From Gemmatimonadota bacterium (GTDB lineage: Bacteria; Gemmatimonadota; Gemmatimonadetes; Gemmatimonadales; GWC2-71-9): DNA of 64,000 bases. The stretch covers positions 118,760-182,759 of the forward strand of contig VGVQ01000006.1 in the NCBI GenBank assembly GCA_016874005.1, given 5' to 3'. The notes beneath the pieces are model-generated. The model saw only the letters and a program-made list of their open reading frames with translations. It was not told the origin of the DNA and made no database searches. Numbering within the stretch: the stretch's first letter is position 1; every line of letters begins with the position of its first letter. Made by a program: the position numbers and the translations under genes. Shown piece after piece: positions 43,895-52,593 of the stretch.

Positions 43895-44917
43895 CTAGCG
43901 GGCCTGGTATTTGAGAGCGGGGTTCGGCTCCCGCTCGACCTCGTCGATGTTGACGACCCTGAGAGCGCCCCGCTCGTAGAGGTACTCGACGTGCGCCCCG
44001 ACCTCGGTGAGCGCGAGCAGCACGTTCCAGCCGGTCAGATCCGCGTACATCCGGCCGCAGAGGTCGTGGATCGTCGCCCCACCGGGGCCGCGGAGCAGCT
44101 GGTAGATCCGCTCGAGCTTCCGCTCGTGATCGACCCGGATCTCGGCGATCCGGTCGTAGAAATTCTCGATCGGGGTCTCGTGACCGCCTAACGCCAGGCG
44201 TACGCCGGGGACCCGCTCGATCTTGGCGAGCGAGTCGAGATAGTGGCCGAGCCCGGTCCAGGCGGTGATGCTCTCGGGGCTCTGATGCGGCGTCGTCCTG
44301 GGAAGGACGTGGTCGGCGGAAAGGAGCACGTCGCCGATCTTGATGCAGACCTGGCCGGGACAGTGGCCCGGGGTGTGGACGATCTCGAGTCCGTCGAAGG
44401 TCTGCCCGTCGCTCAAGCCGAAGTCGACCGCGACGCTCTTGACGTGCTTCTTCCCCGACCCGTACATCTCGATCAGGCCGGCCCGCCGCTCGGCCGGAAC
44501 GCCCGCCTGCTCCAGGTAGAAGGCCATCGCCTTCGTCGCGACCAAGACCCGTTCCTCGTACGACACCAGCACCCACCGGTCCAACTCGTGGATGCCCACC
44601 TCGGCCGTAATCGGCCCGGCCACTTGGGCCAGCCCCCCGAAGTGATCGAGGTGCCCGTGGGTGATGATGACCCGCTCGATGTCCCCCGCGGTGACGACTT
44701 CACCGAAGGCAGGCCCGAGCTCCGCGAAACCGGCCATCAATTGGCGAGTGGAGTCGCCGTAACCGCTGCCGGTGTCGACCAGCGTCACCGGACCAGCACC
44801 GACCAGAAGGTAGGCGTGGGCGACCAGGCCGGGAAAAGCCTGGCAGGATATTCGATAGATCCGAACGCCGGTGTCCGACTGGAACCGCTGGACGGGCGGG
44901 AGCGTCGGGGCGCTCAA
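43895..44917 (-). CDS. MBL-fold metallohydrolase
   Basis: 340-aa metallo-beta-lactamase-fold hydrolase. Dinuclear metal site THGHLDHFGG (HxHxDH, about 85-94), further His in HTPGHCPGQ and ADH, and a C-terminal helical domain after ALGGHETP as in glyoxalase-II-like/RNase-Z-unrelated members. The start is a TTG at 44917 overlapping the desaturase stop (TTGA); no ATG or GTG precedes the fold in a sensible place. Substrate unknown; the tight coupling to a desaturase hints at a lipid thioester or lactone (inference). Confidence 0.82.
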   Translation of the reverse strand: MSAPTLPPVQRFQSDTGVRIYRISCQAFPGLVAHAYLLVGAGPVTLVDTGSGYGDSTRQLMAGFAELGPAFGEVVTAGDIERVIITHGHLDHFGGLAQVAGPITAEVGIHELDRWVLVSYEERVLVATKAMAFYLEQAGVPAERRAGLIEMYGSGKKHVKSVAVDFGLSDGQTFDGLEIVHTPGHCPGQVCIKIGDVLLSADHVLPRTTPHQSPESITAWTGLGHYLDSLAKIERVPGVRLALGGHETPIENFYDRIAEIRVDHERKLERIYQLLRGPGGATIHDLCGRMYADLTGWNVLLALTEVGAHVEYLYERGALRVVNIDEVEREPNPALKYQAR

Positions 44918-46032
44918 GCGGTGGCCAGCGCCGACCTGTCTCGGGCCGCCCAGGCCTCGGGGCCGAACTGCTTGAGCATCCGTTGATGGGACCGGACGGC
45001 CGCCATCAAGCTGGGGTGAGCATGATACGGGATCCCATGCCGGGCCGCGACCGATTCGACGATCGGCGCGATGGCCGGATAATGGACGCTGCAGACTTTC
45101 GGAAAGAGGTGATGCTCGATCTGGAAGTTGAGCCCGCCGACATACCAACTCAATAACCGGTTGCTCCGGGCGAAGTCGGCGGTGGTCCGCATTTCATGGA
45201 CCAGCCATGAATCCGCCATCCTGCCGCTCGCGTCGGGGGCCGGGAAATCGGGACCCTCGACCACGTGGGCCAACTGGAACACCACGCCCAGGACGAACCC
45301 CGCGACCAGGTGCATGACCAGGAAGCCGATCAGGATCTGCCACCACGGAAGGTCGATCACCAGGAGCGGGACCACCAGGCCCCAGCCATAGTAGATGAGC
45401 TTGGTCACCAGCAGATTGACGACTTCGCCCGGCGGATGCTTGATGTCTAGGTAGGGCCCGAGGTTGCGCTGGAGGATGTACTTGAAGTCCTTGCTGAACA
45501 CCCAAAACAGCGTCGATCCGGCATAGGCGAGGAGTCCGTACCAATGCTGGAATCGGTGCACCGGGCGAAGCGGGCTGGTCGGCGAGAGCCGCAGGAGTGG
45601 CGAGACCGTCAGGTCCTCGTCGATCCCTTCAATGTTGGTGTAGGTGTGATGAATGACGTTGTGGGTGATCTTCCAGAGATAACCGTTGGCCCCCAGCAGG
45701 TCGAACAACCGACCCAAGGCCTTGTTGATCCACGGTTTGCTGGAATAGGCGCCGTGCAGGGCATCGTGGACGATCGCGAACCCGATCCCCGCGAAGCCCA
45801 ACCCCATCACCGCCGCGAGCGCGAGCTTGACCCAGGCACCCCAGGGCGCCAGGAGAATCGCGAAATAGGAGCCGAAGGTGACCGCGAGCAGGGTGACGGT
45901 CTTGACCACCATGGCGAGGTTGGCCTTGGGCGATCGGCCGGTTCTGGCGAAGTACTCGTCGACCTCGCGCTTGACCTCGGCGGCGAAGGTCGCCCCGTCC
46001 TTGGCAGGGAAAGTTACCGCTTGTACGGCCAT
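44914..46032 (-). CDS. Membrane fatty acid desaturase (acyl-lipid type)
   Basis: 372-aa di-iron desaturase. Three His boxes: HDALHG (about 87-92), HNVIHH (about 124-129) and QIEHH (about 305-309), with four hydrophobic segments between. The QxxHH third box marks the front-end/linoleoyl-type branch. It adds a double bond to membrane acyl chains. ATG 46032; ATG 46074 would add 14 residues without a helix. Coupled to the MBL gene by a TTGA overlap. Confidence 0.9.
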   Translation of the reverse strand: MAVQAVTFPAKDGATFAAEVKREVDEYFARTGRSPKANLAMVVKTVTLLAVTFGSYFAILLAPWGAWVKLALAAVMGLGFAGIGFAIVHDALHGAYSSKPWINKALGRLFDLLGANGYLWKITHNVIHHTYTNIEGIDEDLTVSPLLRLSPTSPLRPVHRFQHWYGLLAYAGSTLFWVFSKDFKYILQRNLGPYLDIKHPPGEVVNLLVTKLIYYGWGLVVPLLVIDLPWWQILIGFLVMHLVAGFVLGVVFQLAHVVEGPDFPAPDASGRMADSWLVHEMRTTADFARSNRLLSWYVGGLNFQIEHHLFPKVCSVHYPAIAPIVESVAARHGIPYHAHPSLMAAVRSHQRMLKQFGPEAWAARDRSALATA

Positions 46033-46095
46033 GAGAATCCCGAGAGTGGCCCGGGGAACATGCACCGCCGCCACCGGATCGACAAGGGGAACGGT

Positions 46096-46470
46096 CTATG
46101 AAGGCTTTCTGGTAATCAGCATGGCGACGTAGCCCGAGCAAAGACCGTAGGCCGCTTCCGCCTCGGGGCCCCGCGCGAACTGGATCAGATCGATCCGGTC
46201 AGCGGTGAGTTCAGCGACCGGGGCCGGCTCCGGTTCGTCGAGGGAAAACGACTCCGGAAAAGACTGCTCCAGCCGGCCCGGGACGGCCGTCGCCACCCGA
46301 ACGCCGTCAAGGAAGACGTCGAGCAGGCGCGCCGGACCGGTACTGTCCGGCGCGGGCCGGCAGCGGGAGAGGGCGGCGGCAGGACCCCGGACGGCGTTCG
46401 GACCGGCCCCCGCGCCGGCGCAGCCAGCCACCGCGACGATCGTCACCATCCCTCGAAGCCATCGCCGCAA
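46096..46470 (-). CDS. Small lipoprotein with TonB-plug-like C-terminus
   Basis: About 124 aa. Lipoprotein leader RRWLRGMVTIVAVAGCAGAG (Cys17). The mature part, 'RLLDVFLDGVRVAT...LTADRIDLIQFARGPEAEAAYG...GYVAMLITRK', has the rhythm of a TonB-dependent-receptor plug (DGVR ... I..I.....GP.A...YG....G.V.I.T), but no barrel follows. TTG 46470 has GGAGGA four bases upstream; GTG 46482 or ATG 46449 are possible starts. Upstream frame (to 46647) is rejected. Head-to-head with the M28 gene. Confidence 0.6.
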   Translation of the reverse strand: MRRWLRGMVTIVAVAGCAGAGAGPNAVRGPAAALSRCRPAPDSTGPARLLDVFLDGVRVATAVPGRLEQSFPESFSLDEPEPAPVAELTADRIDLIQFARGPEAEAAYGLCSGYVAMLITRKPS

Positions 46471-46594
46471 TGTGTCCTCCACCCATCGCTCGGTCGCCGA
46501 CGGGCGCCATCGGCCGTCGCTCGGCGTGGACCATAGCGCCTCGATCCGGCCCAATGCAAATTCCGCCATCCGTCTCCTGTCACAGGGCTCTCTC

Positions 46595-48832
46595 ATGTCG
46601 ACACGTTTCCTGGCCGGCGCCGGCCTGGCGTTTGGCGCCCTCAGCATTCCCGCCGCCCAACAACCCGCGCCGATTCGGGGCTTTTCCGCCGACCAGGCGC
46701 GGATTCAACGAGACTGGGAAGCGAAGTTCAAGGCGATTCCATCCCCGGACAGCTTGAGGAGCTACCACCGGGTGCTGGCCGCGCGCCCGCAGCATCTTGG
46801 CTCGCCGTACGGCCGGCAGAACGCCGAGTGGATGGTCGAGACCATCAAGCGGTGGGGCCTCGACGCCAAGATCGAGACCTTCGAAGTCCTCTTTCCGACC
46901 CCACGGGAGCGGCTCCTCGAGATGGTCGGGCCGACGAGGTTCGTCGCGAGGCTGAAGGAGGGGGTGGTGGCCGGCGACCGCTCCTCGGCGCAGACCGCCG
47001 AGCAGCTGCCGAGCTACAACGCCTACTCGATCGACGGCGACGTGACCGGCCCGCTGGTGTTCGTCAACTACGGGGTGCCCGCCGACTACGAGGAGCTCGA
47101 GCGCCGCGGGATCTCGGTCAAGGGCGCGATCGTGATCGCCAAGTACGGTGGCTCGTGGCGGGGGATCAAGCCCAAGGTGGCCGCCGAGCATGGGGCGATC
47201 GGCTGCCTGATCTACTCCGATCCGGCCGACGACGGGTACGGTCCGGGCGACACCTACCCCAAAGGTCCCTACCGGCCGGCCGACGGGGTCCAACGGGGCA
47301 GCGTGGCGGACATGCCCCTCTACGCCGGCGATCCATCCACCCCCAACGTCGGCGCGGTCCCCGGAACGGTGGGCCTCCCGCTCGACCGGATCGAAACCCT
47401 CACCAAGATCCCGGTGTTGCCGATCAGCTACGGCGACGCCCAGCCCCTGTTGGCCGCGTTAGGCGGCGAAGCCGTCCCTCCCGCGTGGCGGGGAGGCCTG
47501 CCCCTCACCTACAAGACCGGACCGGGACCCGCTCGAGTCCGGCTCAAGCTGGCCTTCGACTGGAACCGGGTCCCGCTCCACAACGTGATCGTCCGGATCC
47601 CCGGGGCCGAGCTCCCCGACGAGTGGATCGTCCGAGGCAACCACCGCGACGGCTGGGCGAACGGCGCGGTCGACCCACTCTCCGGGATCATCGCCGAGAT
47701 GGAGGAACTCCGCGGCCTGGCCGCGCTGCTCTCCCAGGGCTGGCGGCCGCGCCGGACCCTCATCTACGCGGCCTGGGACGGCGAGGAGCAAGGCCTCCTG
47801 GGCAGCACTGAGTGGGTCGAGACCCATCGCGACGAGCTTCGAGCCAAGACCGTGATGTACCTCAACACCGACTCCAACACTCGCGGCTATCTCTCGATGG
47901 GCGGATCCCATTCGCTGGAGCGTTTCATCAACCAGGTGGCTCGCGAGATCACCGATCCGGAAACCGGCCTGACGGCCTGGAGGCGGCTGCAGCTACGGAC
48001 CATCGCCGACGGCTCGGCCAGCTCCCGCGCCGAGGCCCGGACCCGCGGCGACCTGCGAATCAGCGCGCTGGGCAGCGGCTCGGATTTCACCCCGTTCCTG
48101 CAACACGCCGGGATCGCGGCGCTCAACCTGTCTTTCGGGGGCGAAGGTGACAACGGGATCTACCACTCCATCTACGACAACCTCGAGCAGTATGGCCGGT
48201 TCAACGATTCGAGCTATGTCTACGGCCGCGCGCTGGCGCAGACGGTCGGCGTGGCGCTGATGCGGTTAGCCAACGCCCCCGTGCTGCCGTTTCACTTCGT
48301 CGGCATGGCCGACACCTACGCGGGATACCTCGACGAGTTGAAGGCCCTGGCCGCGACCAGCCGAGATCAGGCCATCGAGATCAACCGGCAGATCGACGAG
48401 GGAGTCTTCCAGGCGATCAACGATCCCTGGAGTCCGCGGCGGGCTCCCGCCAGGCGCGAGGTACCGCCGTTCCTGAACCTCGCCCCGCTGGACAACGCCA
48501 TCGCCCAACTCCGGCAGAGCGCCGACCGGTTCGAGGCCGCCCTCCGGACCGCCAACACCGGCACCGTGGCCACCGCCGCCAACGCGACCTTGCGACGGGT
48601 GGAGCAAGCACTGGCGAGCGACCAGGGACTGCCCCGCCGGTCGTGGTACCGGCATCTGGTCTACGCCCCGGGGTTCTACACCGGGTACGGAGTGAAGACC
48701 ATGCCCGGGGTCCGCGAGGCCATCGAACAGGGGTATTGGAAGGAGGCGGAGGCGGAGGCGGTTCGGCTGGCCGAGCATCTCGGTCGGGCCGCGTCGCTGA
48801 TCGATCAGGCGGCCGGCCAGCTGCCCCGCTGA
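46595..48832 (+). CDS. Secreted M28 metallopeptidase (glutamate-carboxypeptidase-II-like)
   Basis: 745-aa exported peptidase. Signal peptide MSTRFLAGAGLAFGALSIPAA; PA domain about 120-290; M28 catalytic core with RGNHRDGWANGAVDPLSG (His/Asp), WDGEEQGLLGS (Glu/Glu), LNTDSN (Asp) and HSIYDN (His); C-terminal transferrin-receptor-like dimer domain. This full architecture equals human GCPII/PSMA, which removes C-terminal Glu; specificity here unknown. ATG 46595. One GTTAGGC (47458). Ends 7 bp before the convergent flavoprotein gene. Confidence 0.92.
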   Translation: MSTRFLAGAGLAFGALSIPAAQQPAPIRGFSADQARIQRDWEAKFKAIPSPDSLRSYHRVLAARPQHLGSPYGRQNAEWMVETIKRWGLDAKIETFEVLFPTPRERLLEMVGPTRFVARLKEGVVAGDRSSAQTAEQLPSYNAYSIDGDVTGPLVFVNYGVPADYEELERRGISVKGAIVIAKYGGSWRGIKPKVAAEHGAIGCLIYSDPADDGYGPGDTYPKGPYRPADGVQRGSVADMPLYAGDPSTPNVGAVPGTVGLPLDRIETLTKIPVLPISYGDAQPLLAALGGEAVPPAWRGGLPLTYKTGPGPARVRLKLAFDWNRVPLHNVIVRIPGAELPDEWIVRGNHRDGWANGAVDPLSGIIAEMEELRGLAALLSQGWRPRRTLIYAAWDGEEQGLLGSTEWVETHRDELRAKTVMYLNTDSNTRGYLSMGGSHSLERFINQVAREITDPETGLTAWRRLQLRTIADGSASSRAEARTRGDLRISALGSGSDFTPFLQHAGIAALNLSFGGEGDNGIYHSIYDNLEQYGRFNDSSYVYGRALAQTVGVALMRLANAPVLPFHFVGMADTYAGYLDELKALAATSRDQAIEINRQIDEGVFQAINDPWSPRRAPARREVPPFLNLAPLDNAIAQLRQSADRFEAALRTANTGTVATAANATLRRVEQALASDQGLPRRSWYRHLVYAPGFYTGYGVKTMPGVREAIEQGYWKEAEAEAVRLAEHLGRAASLIDQAAGQLPR

Positions 48833-48839
48833 CCGGACG

Positions 48840-50090
48840 TTAGGCGCCTGGCGCGGCGGCTCCCCGCCCCGCCAGGCGGCCGGTGGCCCAGGCCCAGGCG
48901 AAGTTGTGGCCGCCGATCGGGCCGAAGGCGTCGAGGATCTCGCCACACAGATGCAATCCCGGCCTCGACCGGCACTCGAGCGTGGCCGGATCCACCGCGT
49001 CGAGCGCGACCCCGCCCCCGGTGACTTCGGCCTTTCGGAATCCTTCGTCCCCGGTCCAGGGCAACCGATAACGGACCAGGCTCTCGACCAACCGGAGCCG
49101 GGCCGGCCGCGGTAGCTGTGCCAGATCGGTGTCGAGGTCGATCCCCGCCTGGGTGAGGAGCCGATCGGCCAACCGATCCGGGAGCGCCTCCCGCACCAGG
49201 GTGGCAACCCGCCGCCGGGATTGCCGCTGCAACGCCTGATTCCACTCGTTGCCGTCCCGCTCCGGAGCCCACCGCACCAAGAGATTCGGCCGAGGCCCGA
49301 GTCCCCGTCCCGCCCGAGCGGCCAGATCCGAGACATCGAGAACGGCGGGCCCGCTGAACCCGCGGTGGGTGAACAGGAACCCCCCAGTAACCTGCCGTTG
49401 GAGCTGTCCTCCCGTCCCCGGGGTCGGGGCGGCGGCGATTCGGGCCGAAATCGTGACGATCAGCGAGATACCCGCCAGGTCGGCGTGGCTCGCTGGTTCC
49501 TCGAGGAGCGGCGTCAGCGCCGGGTAAGTCGGATGGGTCGGCACCCCGAGCCGCCGGACGATCGCGAGCCCGGTACCATCGCTCCCGGTTTGGGGTACGC
49601 TCTCGCCCCCGGTCGCCAGCACCACCCGGGCCGCATCGACCTCGGACCCGTCGGCGAATCTGAGCCGCCAGCCCGGGTCGGCTGGTGCCAGGTCGACCAC
49701 GCTCGAGCGGGTTCGGAACTCCACCCCGGACCCCTTGGCGGCGGCGACCAGCCCGTCGCGGACCTCTCGGGCCCGGTTGGAGACCGGGAACAGCTTGCCC
49801 GTCTCGGGCTCGAGGGCGAGCGGGATTCGGAGATCGGATTCGAAGAACGCCCGCTGTCCCTCGAGTGGCCAGCTGGTGAGCAGGCGGCGGAGCAGATGCG
49901 GCGAGGAGGCGGTGACGAAGCGGCGGGGTTCGAGGGCGGTGGGGAGCACGTTGCAGCGGCCCCCGCCGCTGATCAGGATCTTGCGGCCGCCGTCGACCAT
50001 CCGCTCGAAGAGGACCACCCGGGCGCCGGCGCGGGCCGCCTCGATGGCCGCCACCAGGCCGGCCGCCCCCGCCCCCACCACCGCGATCAC
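48840..50090 (-). CDS. BaiN/HI0933-type flavoprotein
   Basis: 416-aa FAD-dependent oxidoreductase. N-terminus VIAVVGAGAAGLVAAIEAARAGARVVLFER is the FAD fold; GGGRCNVLPT, VLATGGESVPQTGSDG and the C-terminal 'TGGGVALDAVDP' / 'GEILDAFGPIGGHNFAWAWATG' are diagnostic of the HI0933/YhiN/BaiN family. Reaction uncertain (BaiN reduces bile-acid double bonds in clostridia). GTG 50090 starts 8 bp after the phosphoesterase stop; the longer frame is rejected. Stop codon TAA lies inside a GTTAGGC word. Confidence 0.9.
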   Translation of the reverse strand: MIAVVGAGAAGLVAAIEAARAGARVVLFERMVDGGRKILISGGGRCNVLPTALEPRRFVTASSPHLLRRLLTSWPLEGQRAFFESDLRIPLALEPETGKLFPVSNRAREVRDGLVAAAKGSGVEFRTRSSVVDLAPADPGWRLRFADGSEVDAARVVLATGGESVPQTGSDGTGLAIVRRLGVPTHPTYPALTPLLEEPASHADLAGISLIVTISARIAAAPTPGTGGQLQRQVTGGFLFTHRGFSGPAVLDVSDLAARAGRGLGPRPNLLVRWAPERDGNEWNQALQRQSRRRVATLVREALPDRLADRLLTQAGIDLDTDLAQLPRPARLRLVESLVRYRLPWTGDEGFRKAEVTGGGVALDAVDPATLECRSRPGLHLCGEILDAFGPIGGHNFAWAWATGRLAGRGAAAPGA

Positions 50091-50097
50091 CGGCCGC

Positions 50098-51585
50098 CTA
50101 ACGAAGCTCGCTGGAGTAAACCCTTCCCCACGGGTCGGTCGCCTCGACCCGGATCGAGCCGCCCGAGGTCGTGGCCGGTGCGTAGAAGAGATGCCCGGTC
50201 CGCACCGGGTTGACGAAGGGCCGTCGAACCGGAAGCGCGTCGCCGGCCAGCTGCACCCGAGCCAGGGGATCGACCCCGACCCGCCGCCCCATCGCGCCAC
50301 GCCGGTCCCCGCCCTGGTACCACACCACCTGCCAGCCCGGCTCGTAGGCCCAGACGTTGGCCACGATCTCGTCCGGCGCGGTCGGGTCGGCGCCCGGACC
50401 GTACACTCGGATCTGGTGATCCGGGCCCTGACCGGTGGCGTGGTAGCGCCACCGGATCGACTCGCCCTCGACCTGGTAAACCCCATAACCATTCGGGGAG
50501 CCGTCGTAGCAGATCCCCCCGGTCCACCACCCGCCGCACACCGCACCCAGGTTCCGCTCTCGGATCGTCCCGGTCTCGGCCCAGTGATTCTCGTGGATGT
50601 GACCGGACACGATCGTGGTTCGATACCGGGAGAGAAGGGCATGGACCGCGGCTCGATTCACCACCTGGGTGGTGATCGACGGGGCAGCCTGGCCCTGCCG
50701 CTCCGGGAAGCTGGTGACGAACGGGATGTGGGCAAAGACCACCACGATCCGACCCGGTTCGACGCGGGCGAGGTCATTGGCCAGCCAGGTCAGCTGATCG
50801 GCGGGGAGGTAGCCCAAATACCCGCCGCCGTAGTAGAACACGTTGTCGAGCACCAGGTAGTGGACCTCGCCACGGTCGAACGAGTAGTACCGAGGTCCGA
50901 AGCGGGCCTCGAACGTGGCGGTGGAGTCCTCGTCGGTCTTGGCATCGAGATCGAGATCGTGATTGCCGACGACCTGTACGAACGGCACCCCGAAACGGCT
51001 CACGGCGGCCTCGTAGTCGGCGTACATCGCCAGGCGGTCCCACATGATGTCGCCATCGCCCACCCCAAACGTGGGCACGCCGCCGAGCCCGGCGATCGTG
51101 GCGACGACGTCGGGAACGCTCTCCCGCTGGAACCGGCTCATGTCCTCGGCGTCTTGGGTCTGGATGTCGGCGAGCACCAGGAACGCGTGCCGATGGTCGC
51201 CGCCCTCGATCGGCTCGAGGTCGAACCGGGCGGTCATCTCGCCCCGGGTGTCTGGCCTGATCGGCCGGTGGCTCCGGAGGGTGCCGCTCGCCGCCCGGGG
51301 AAGCTGGTAGCCCGCGGGCACCGACAGGGACAGATGACGACGGCCTGCCTCGGTGACCAGCTCAAAGCGGCCATCCAGGTCGGTGGCCACGACCGCCAGA
51401 CCGTCGGAGAGTGCCACGCCAGCCAGCCCGCGCCCGCCGGTCACGACCCGTCCTCGAATCCGAACGGGGACGCTCGGGACGGGCGTCCCCGAGAGCGGCC
51501 GATAGGGATCGCCCCGGAACACGGCGGGCAAGGAAACCAGCGGGGGTACGGCTGAGAGGAAGTCGCGGCGAGTGAGTCGATCCAT
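50098..51585 (-). CDS. Tat-exported calcineurin-like metallophosphoesterase
   Basis: 495-aa metallophosphoesterase. Tat leader RLTRRDFLSAVPPLVSLPA. An Ig/carboxypeptidase-regulatory-like part (about 40-120: VRIRGRVVTGGRGLAGV..., TDLDGRF) comes first. The phosphoesterase site is VLADIQTQD, GVGDGDIMW, VVGNHDLD, VFAHIPF and VSGHIHENHW. A C-terminal beta domain follows. Substrate unknown; phosphatase or nuclease families share this fold. ATG 51585 (GTG 51591 also in frame). Stop TAG lies inside a GTTAGGC word; a strong terminator of the gene upstream lies just before it. Confidence 0.88.
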   Translation of the reverse strand: MDRLTRRDFLSAVPPLVSLPAVFRGDPYRPLSGTPVPSVPVRIRGRVVTGGRGLAGVALSDGLAVVATDLDGRFELVTEAGRRHLSLSVPAGYQLPRAASGTLRSHRPIRPDTRGEMTARFDLEPIEGGDHRHAFLVLADIQTQDAEDMSRFQRESVPDVVATIAGLGGVPTFGVGDGDIMWDRLAMYADYEAAVSRFGVPFVQVVGNHDLDLDAKTDEDSTATFEARFGPRYYSFDRGEVHYLVLDNVFYYGGGYLGYLPADQLTWLANDLARVEPGRIVVVFAHIPFVTSFPERQGQAAPSITTQVVNRAAVHALLSRYRTTIVSGHIHENHWAETGTIRERNLGAVCGGWWTGGICYDGSPNGYGVYQVEGESIRWRYHATGQGPDHQIRVYGPGADPTAPDEIVANVWAYEPGWQVVWYQGGDRRGAMGRRVGVDPLARVQLAGDALPVRRPFVNPVRTGHLFYAPATTSGGSIRVEATDPWGRVYSSELR

Positions 51586-51616
51586 GATCACTCCGGGCTC
51601 AGTGGGAGGGAAACGA

Positions 51617-51640
51617 GACGGGGCGCCACCGCGCCCCGTC
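51617..51640 (-). terminator. Intrinsic terminator downstream of the 178-aa gene
   Basis: Perfect 10-bp stem GACGGGGCGC / GCGCCCCGTC with CACC loop. On the minus strand it is followed by TCGTTTCCC, a partial T-tract. Same build (10-bp stem, 4-nt loop, TCGxTTT tail) as the hairpin at 9326-9349, so this looks like a local terminator style. Confidence 0.7.
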
Positions 51641-51646
51641 GATCCG

Positions 51647-52183
51647 TCAGCGGCGACCGCCGCTCCGGCCGCCCCCGCCCCGGTCGCCGGGGCCGCCCTT
51701 GGGCCTGGTCTTCTCCCGTTCGGCGGCCATGGCCTCGGCGCGGCGGATCATCTTCTCGGGGCTGAGCGGGCTCGCCCCCGGGCGGGGCGCCCCGATCTTG
51801 AGGATCACTTGCCCGGCTTCGTCGTTGGTGACCTCGACGGGCCGGCCTCCCCTCACCTCGAAGGCGCCGAGTACCTCCTCGCCAACCGTCGCCCCTGGCT
51901 TGACCCGCTCGAGGAGTGCCTCTCGACTCGGGAACCCCTCAAGGGACAAGAACTTAACCCCGCTGGCGCCCTGGAGCCGAACCAGCGCGGCAAAGCGCGA
52001 TCCGGCCAGATTCCTGATCGAACGCAACTCGGCCCCCTTGGCGACCTGCTTGGCCCAGCGGAGGGCCTCCTGCTCCACTCGGCTCATGGCCGGGCCGGCG
52101 GCGGCGGCTGTCGGCTGGTCTCGACGGGCGCGTTCCTCCTGGCTCTTCCTGAGGCGCTGGAGATACTCCGGTTCGTTGCTCAC
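51647..52183 (-). CDS. Hypothetical charged protein with RGG-like tail
   Basis: 178 aa, unknown. A helical, charged start (NEPEYLQRLRKSQEERARRDQ), then a compact middle (WAKQVAKGAELRSIRNLAGSRFAALVRLQGASGVKFL...GATVGEEVLGAFEVRGGRPVEV) that may bind a ligand or RNA, and a Gly/Arg-rich tail (GGPGDRGGGGRSGGRR) of the RNA-binding type. GTG 52183 has GAGGA upstream; the frame above it is shadow. No firm family. It follows a small gene by 71 bp. Confidence 0.62.
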   Translation of the reverse strand: MSNEPEYLQRLRKSQEERARRDQPTAAAAGPAMSRVEQEALRWAKQVAKGAELRSIRNLAGSRFAALVRLQGASGVKFLSLEGFPSREALLERVKPGATVGEEVLGAFEVRGGRPVEVTNDEAGQVILKIGAPRPGASPLSPEKMIRRAEAMAAEREKTRPKGGPGDRGGGGRSGGRR

Positions 52184-52254
52184 AACCACATCCTCGGGTA
52201 ATCGGGAAACGTCAAACCCTAGGATAAAGTCTCTTGGGGCTGGTCGGAAGAGGC

Positions 52255-52509
52255 TCAGTCGTTCGCGGGTCGGTCTTCCTGCTGGGCCATCCGGAGGGAG
52301 GCCGCGAAGGAACGCTGGGCCTGGAGGATGGTGGCCATCCGGGGGTCGGTAGGGTCGTCGGCGGGCAGCGTCGATCGAGCCGACGGGAGTTCGATACCGG
52401 CGGTATCTTCCGCAAGTTCGGCCAGGAACTCCACCGCTTTGCGGATCTGTTCCGAGTTGCTTCGGAGCGCCTCGAGCGGGCGCACCGGTCGACCTGAAAC
52501 TGGTTGCAT
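52255..52509 (-). CDS. Small hypothetical protein (84 aa)
   Basis: 84-aa soluble protein starting MQPVSGRPVRPLEALRSNSEQIRKAVEFLAEL and ending ATILQAQRSFAASLRMAQQ. The end loosely resembles flagellar rod/hook C-termini (QR.F.A), but no flagellar gene is near and the match is too short to use. ATG 52509 has AGAGG/GGAG upstream. Divergent from the ABC ATPase gene (84 bp between). Confidence 0.55.
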   Translation of the reverse strand: MQPVSGRPVRPLEALRSNSEQIRKAVEFLAELAEDTAGIELPSARSTLPADDPTDPRMATILQAQRSFAASLRMAQQEDRPAND

Positions 52510-52593
52510 CGCGCTCCGTACCTCTTTCGCCCAAACGCAGCACCCGTTCGGGATAGTATCGGCATCGTCTCCAATCTCTTGAGCGAGGACCCC

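Noticed and set aside
52255..52509. Flagellar rod-like C-terminus in the 84-aa protein
   Set aside because: Only a few residues fit (QRxFxA) and no flagellar genes are near.
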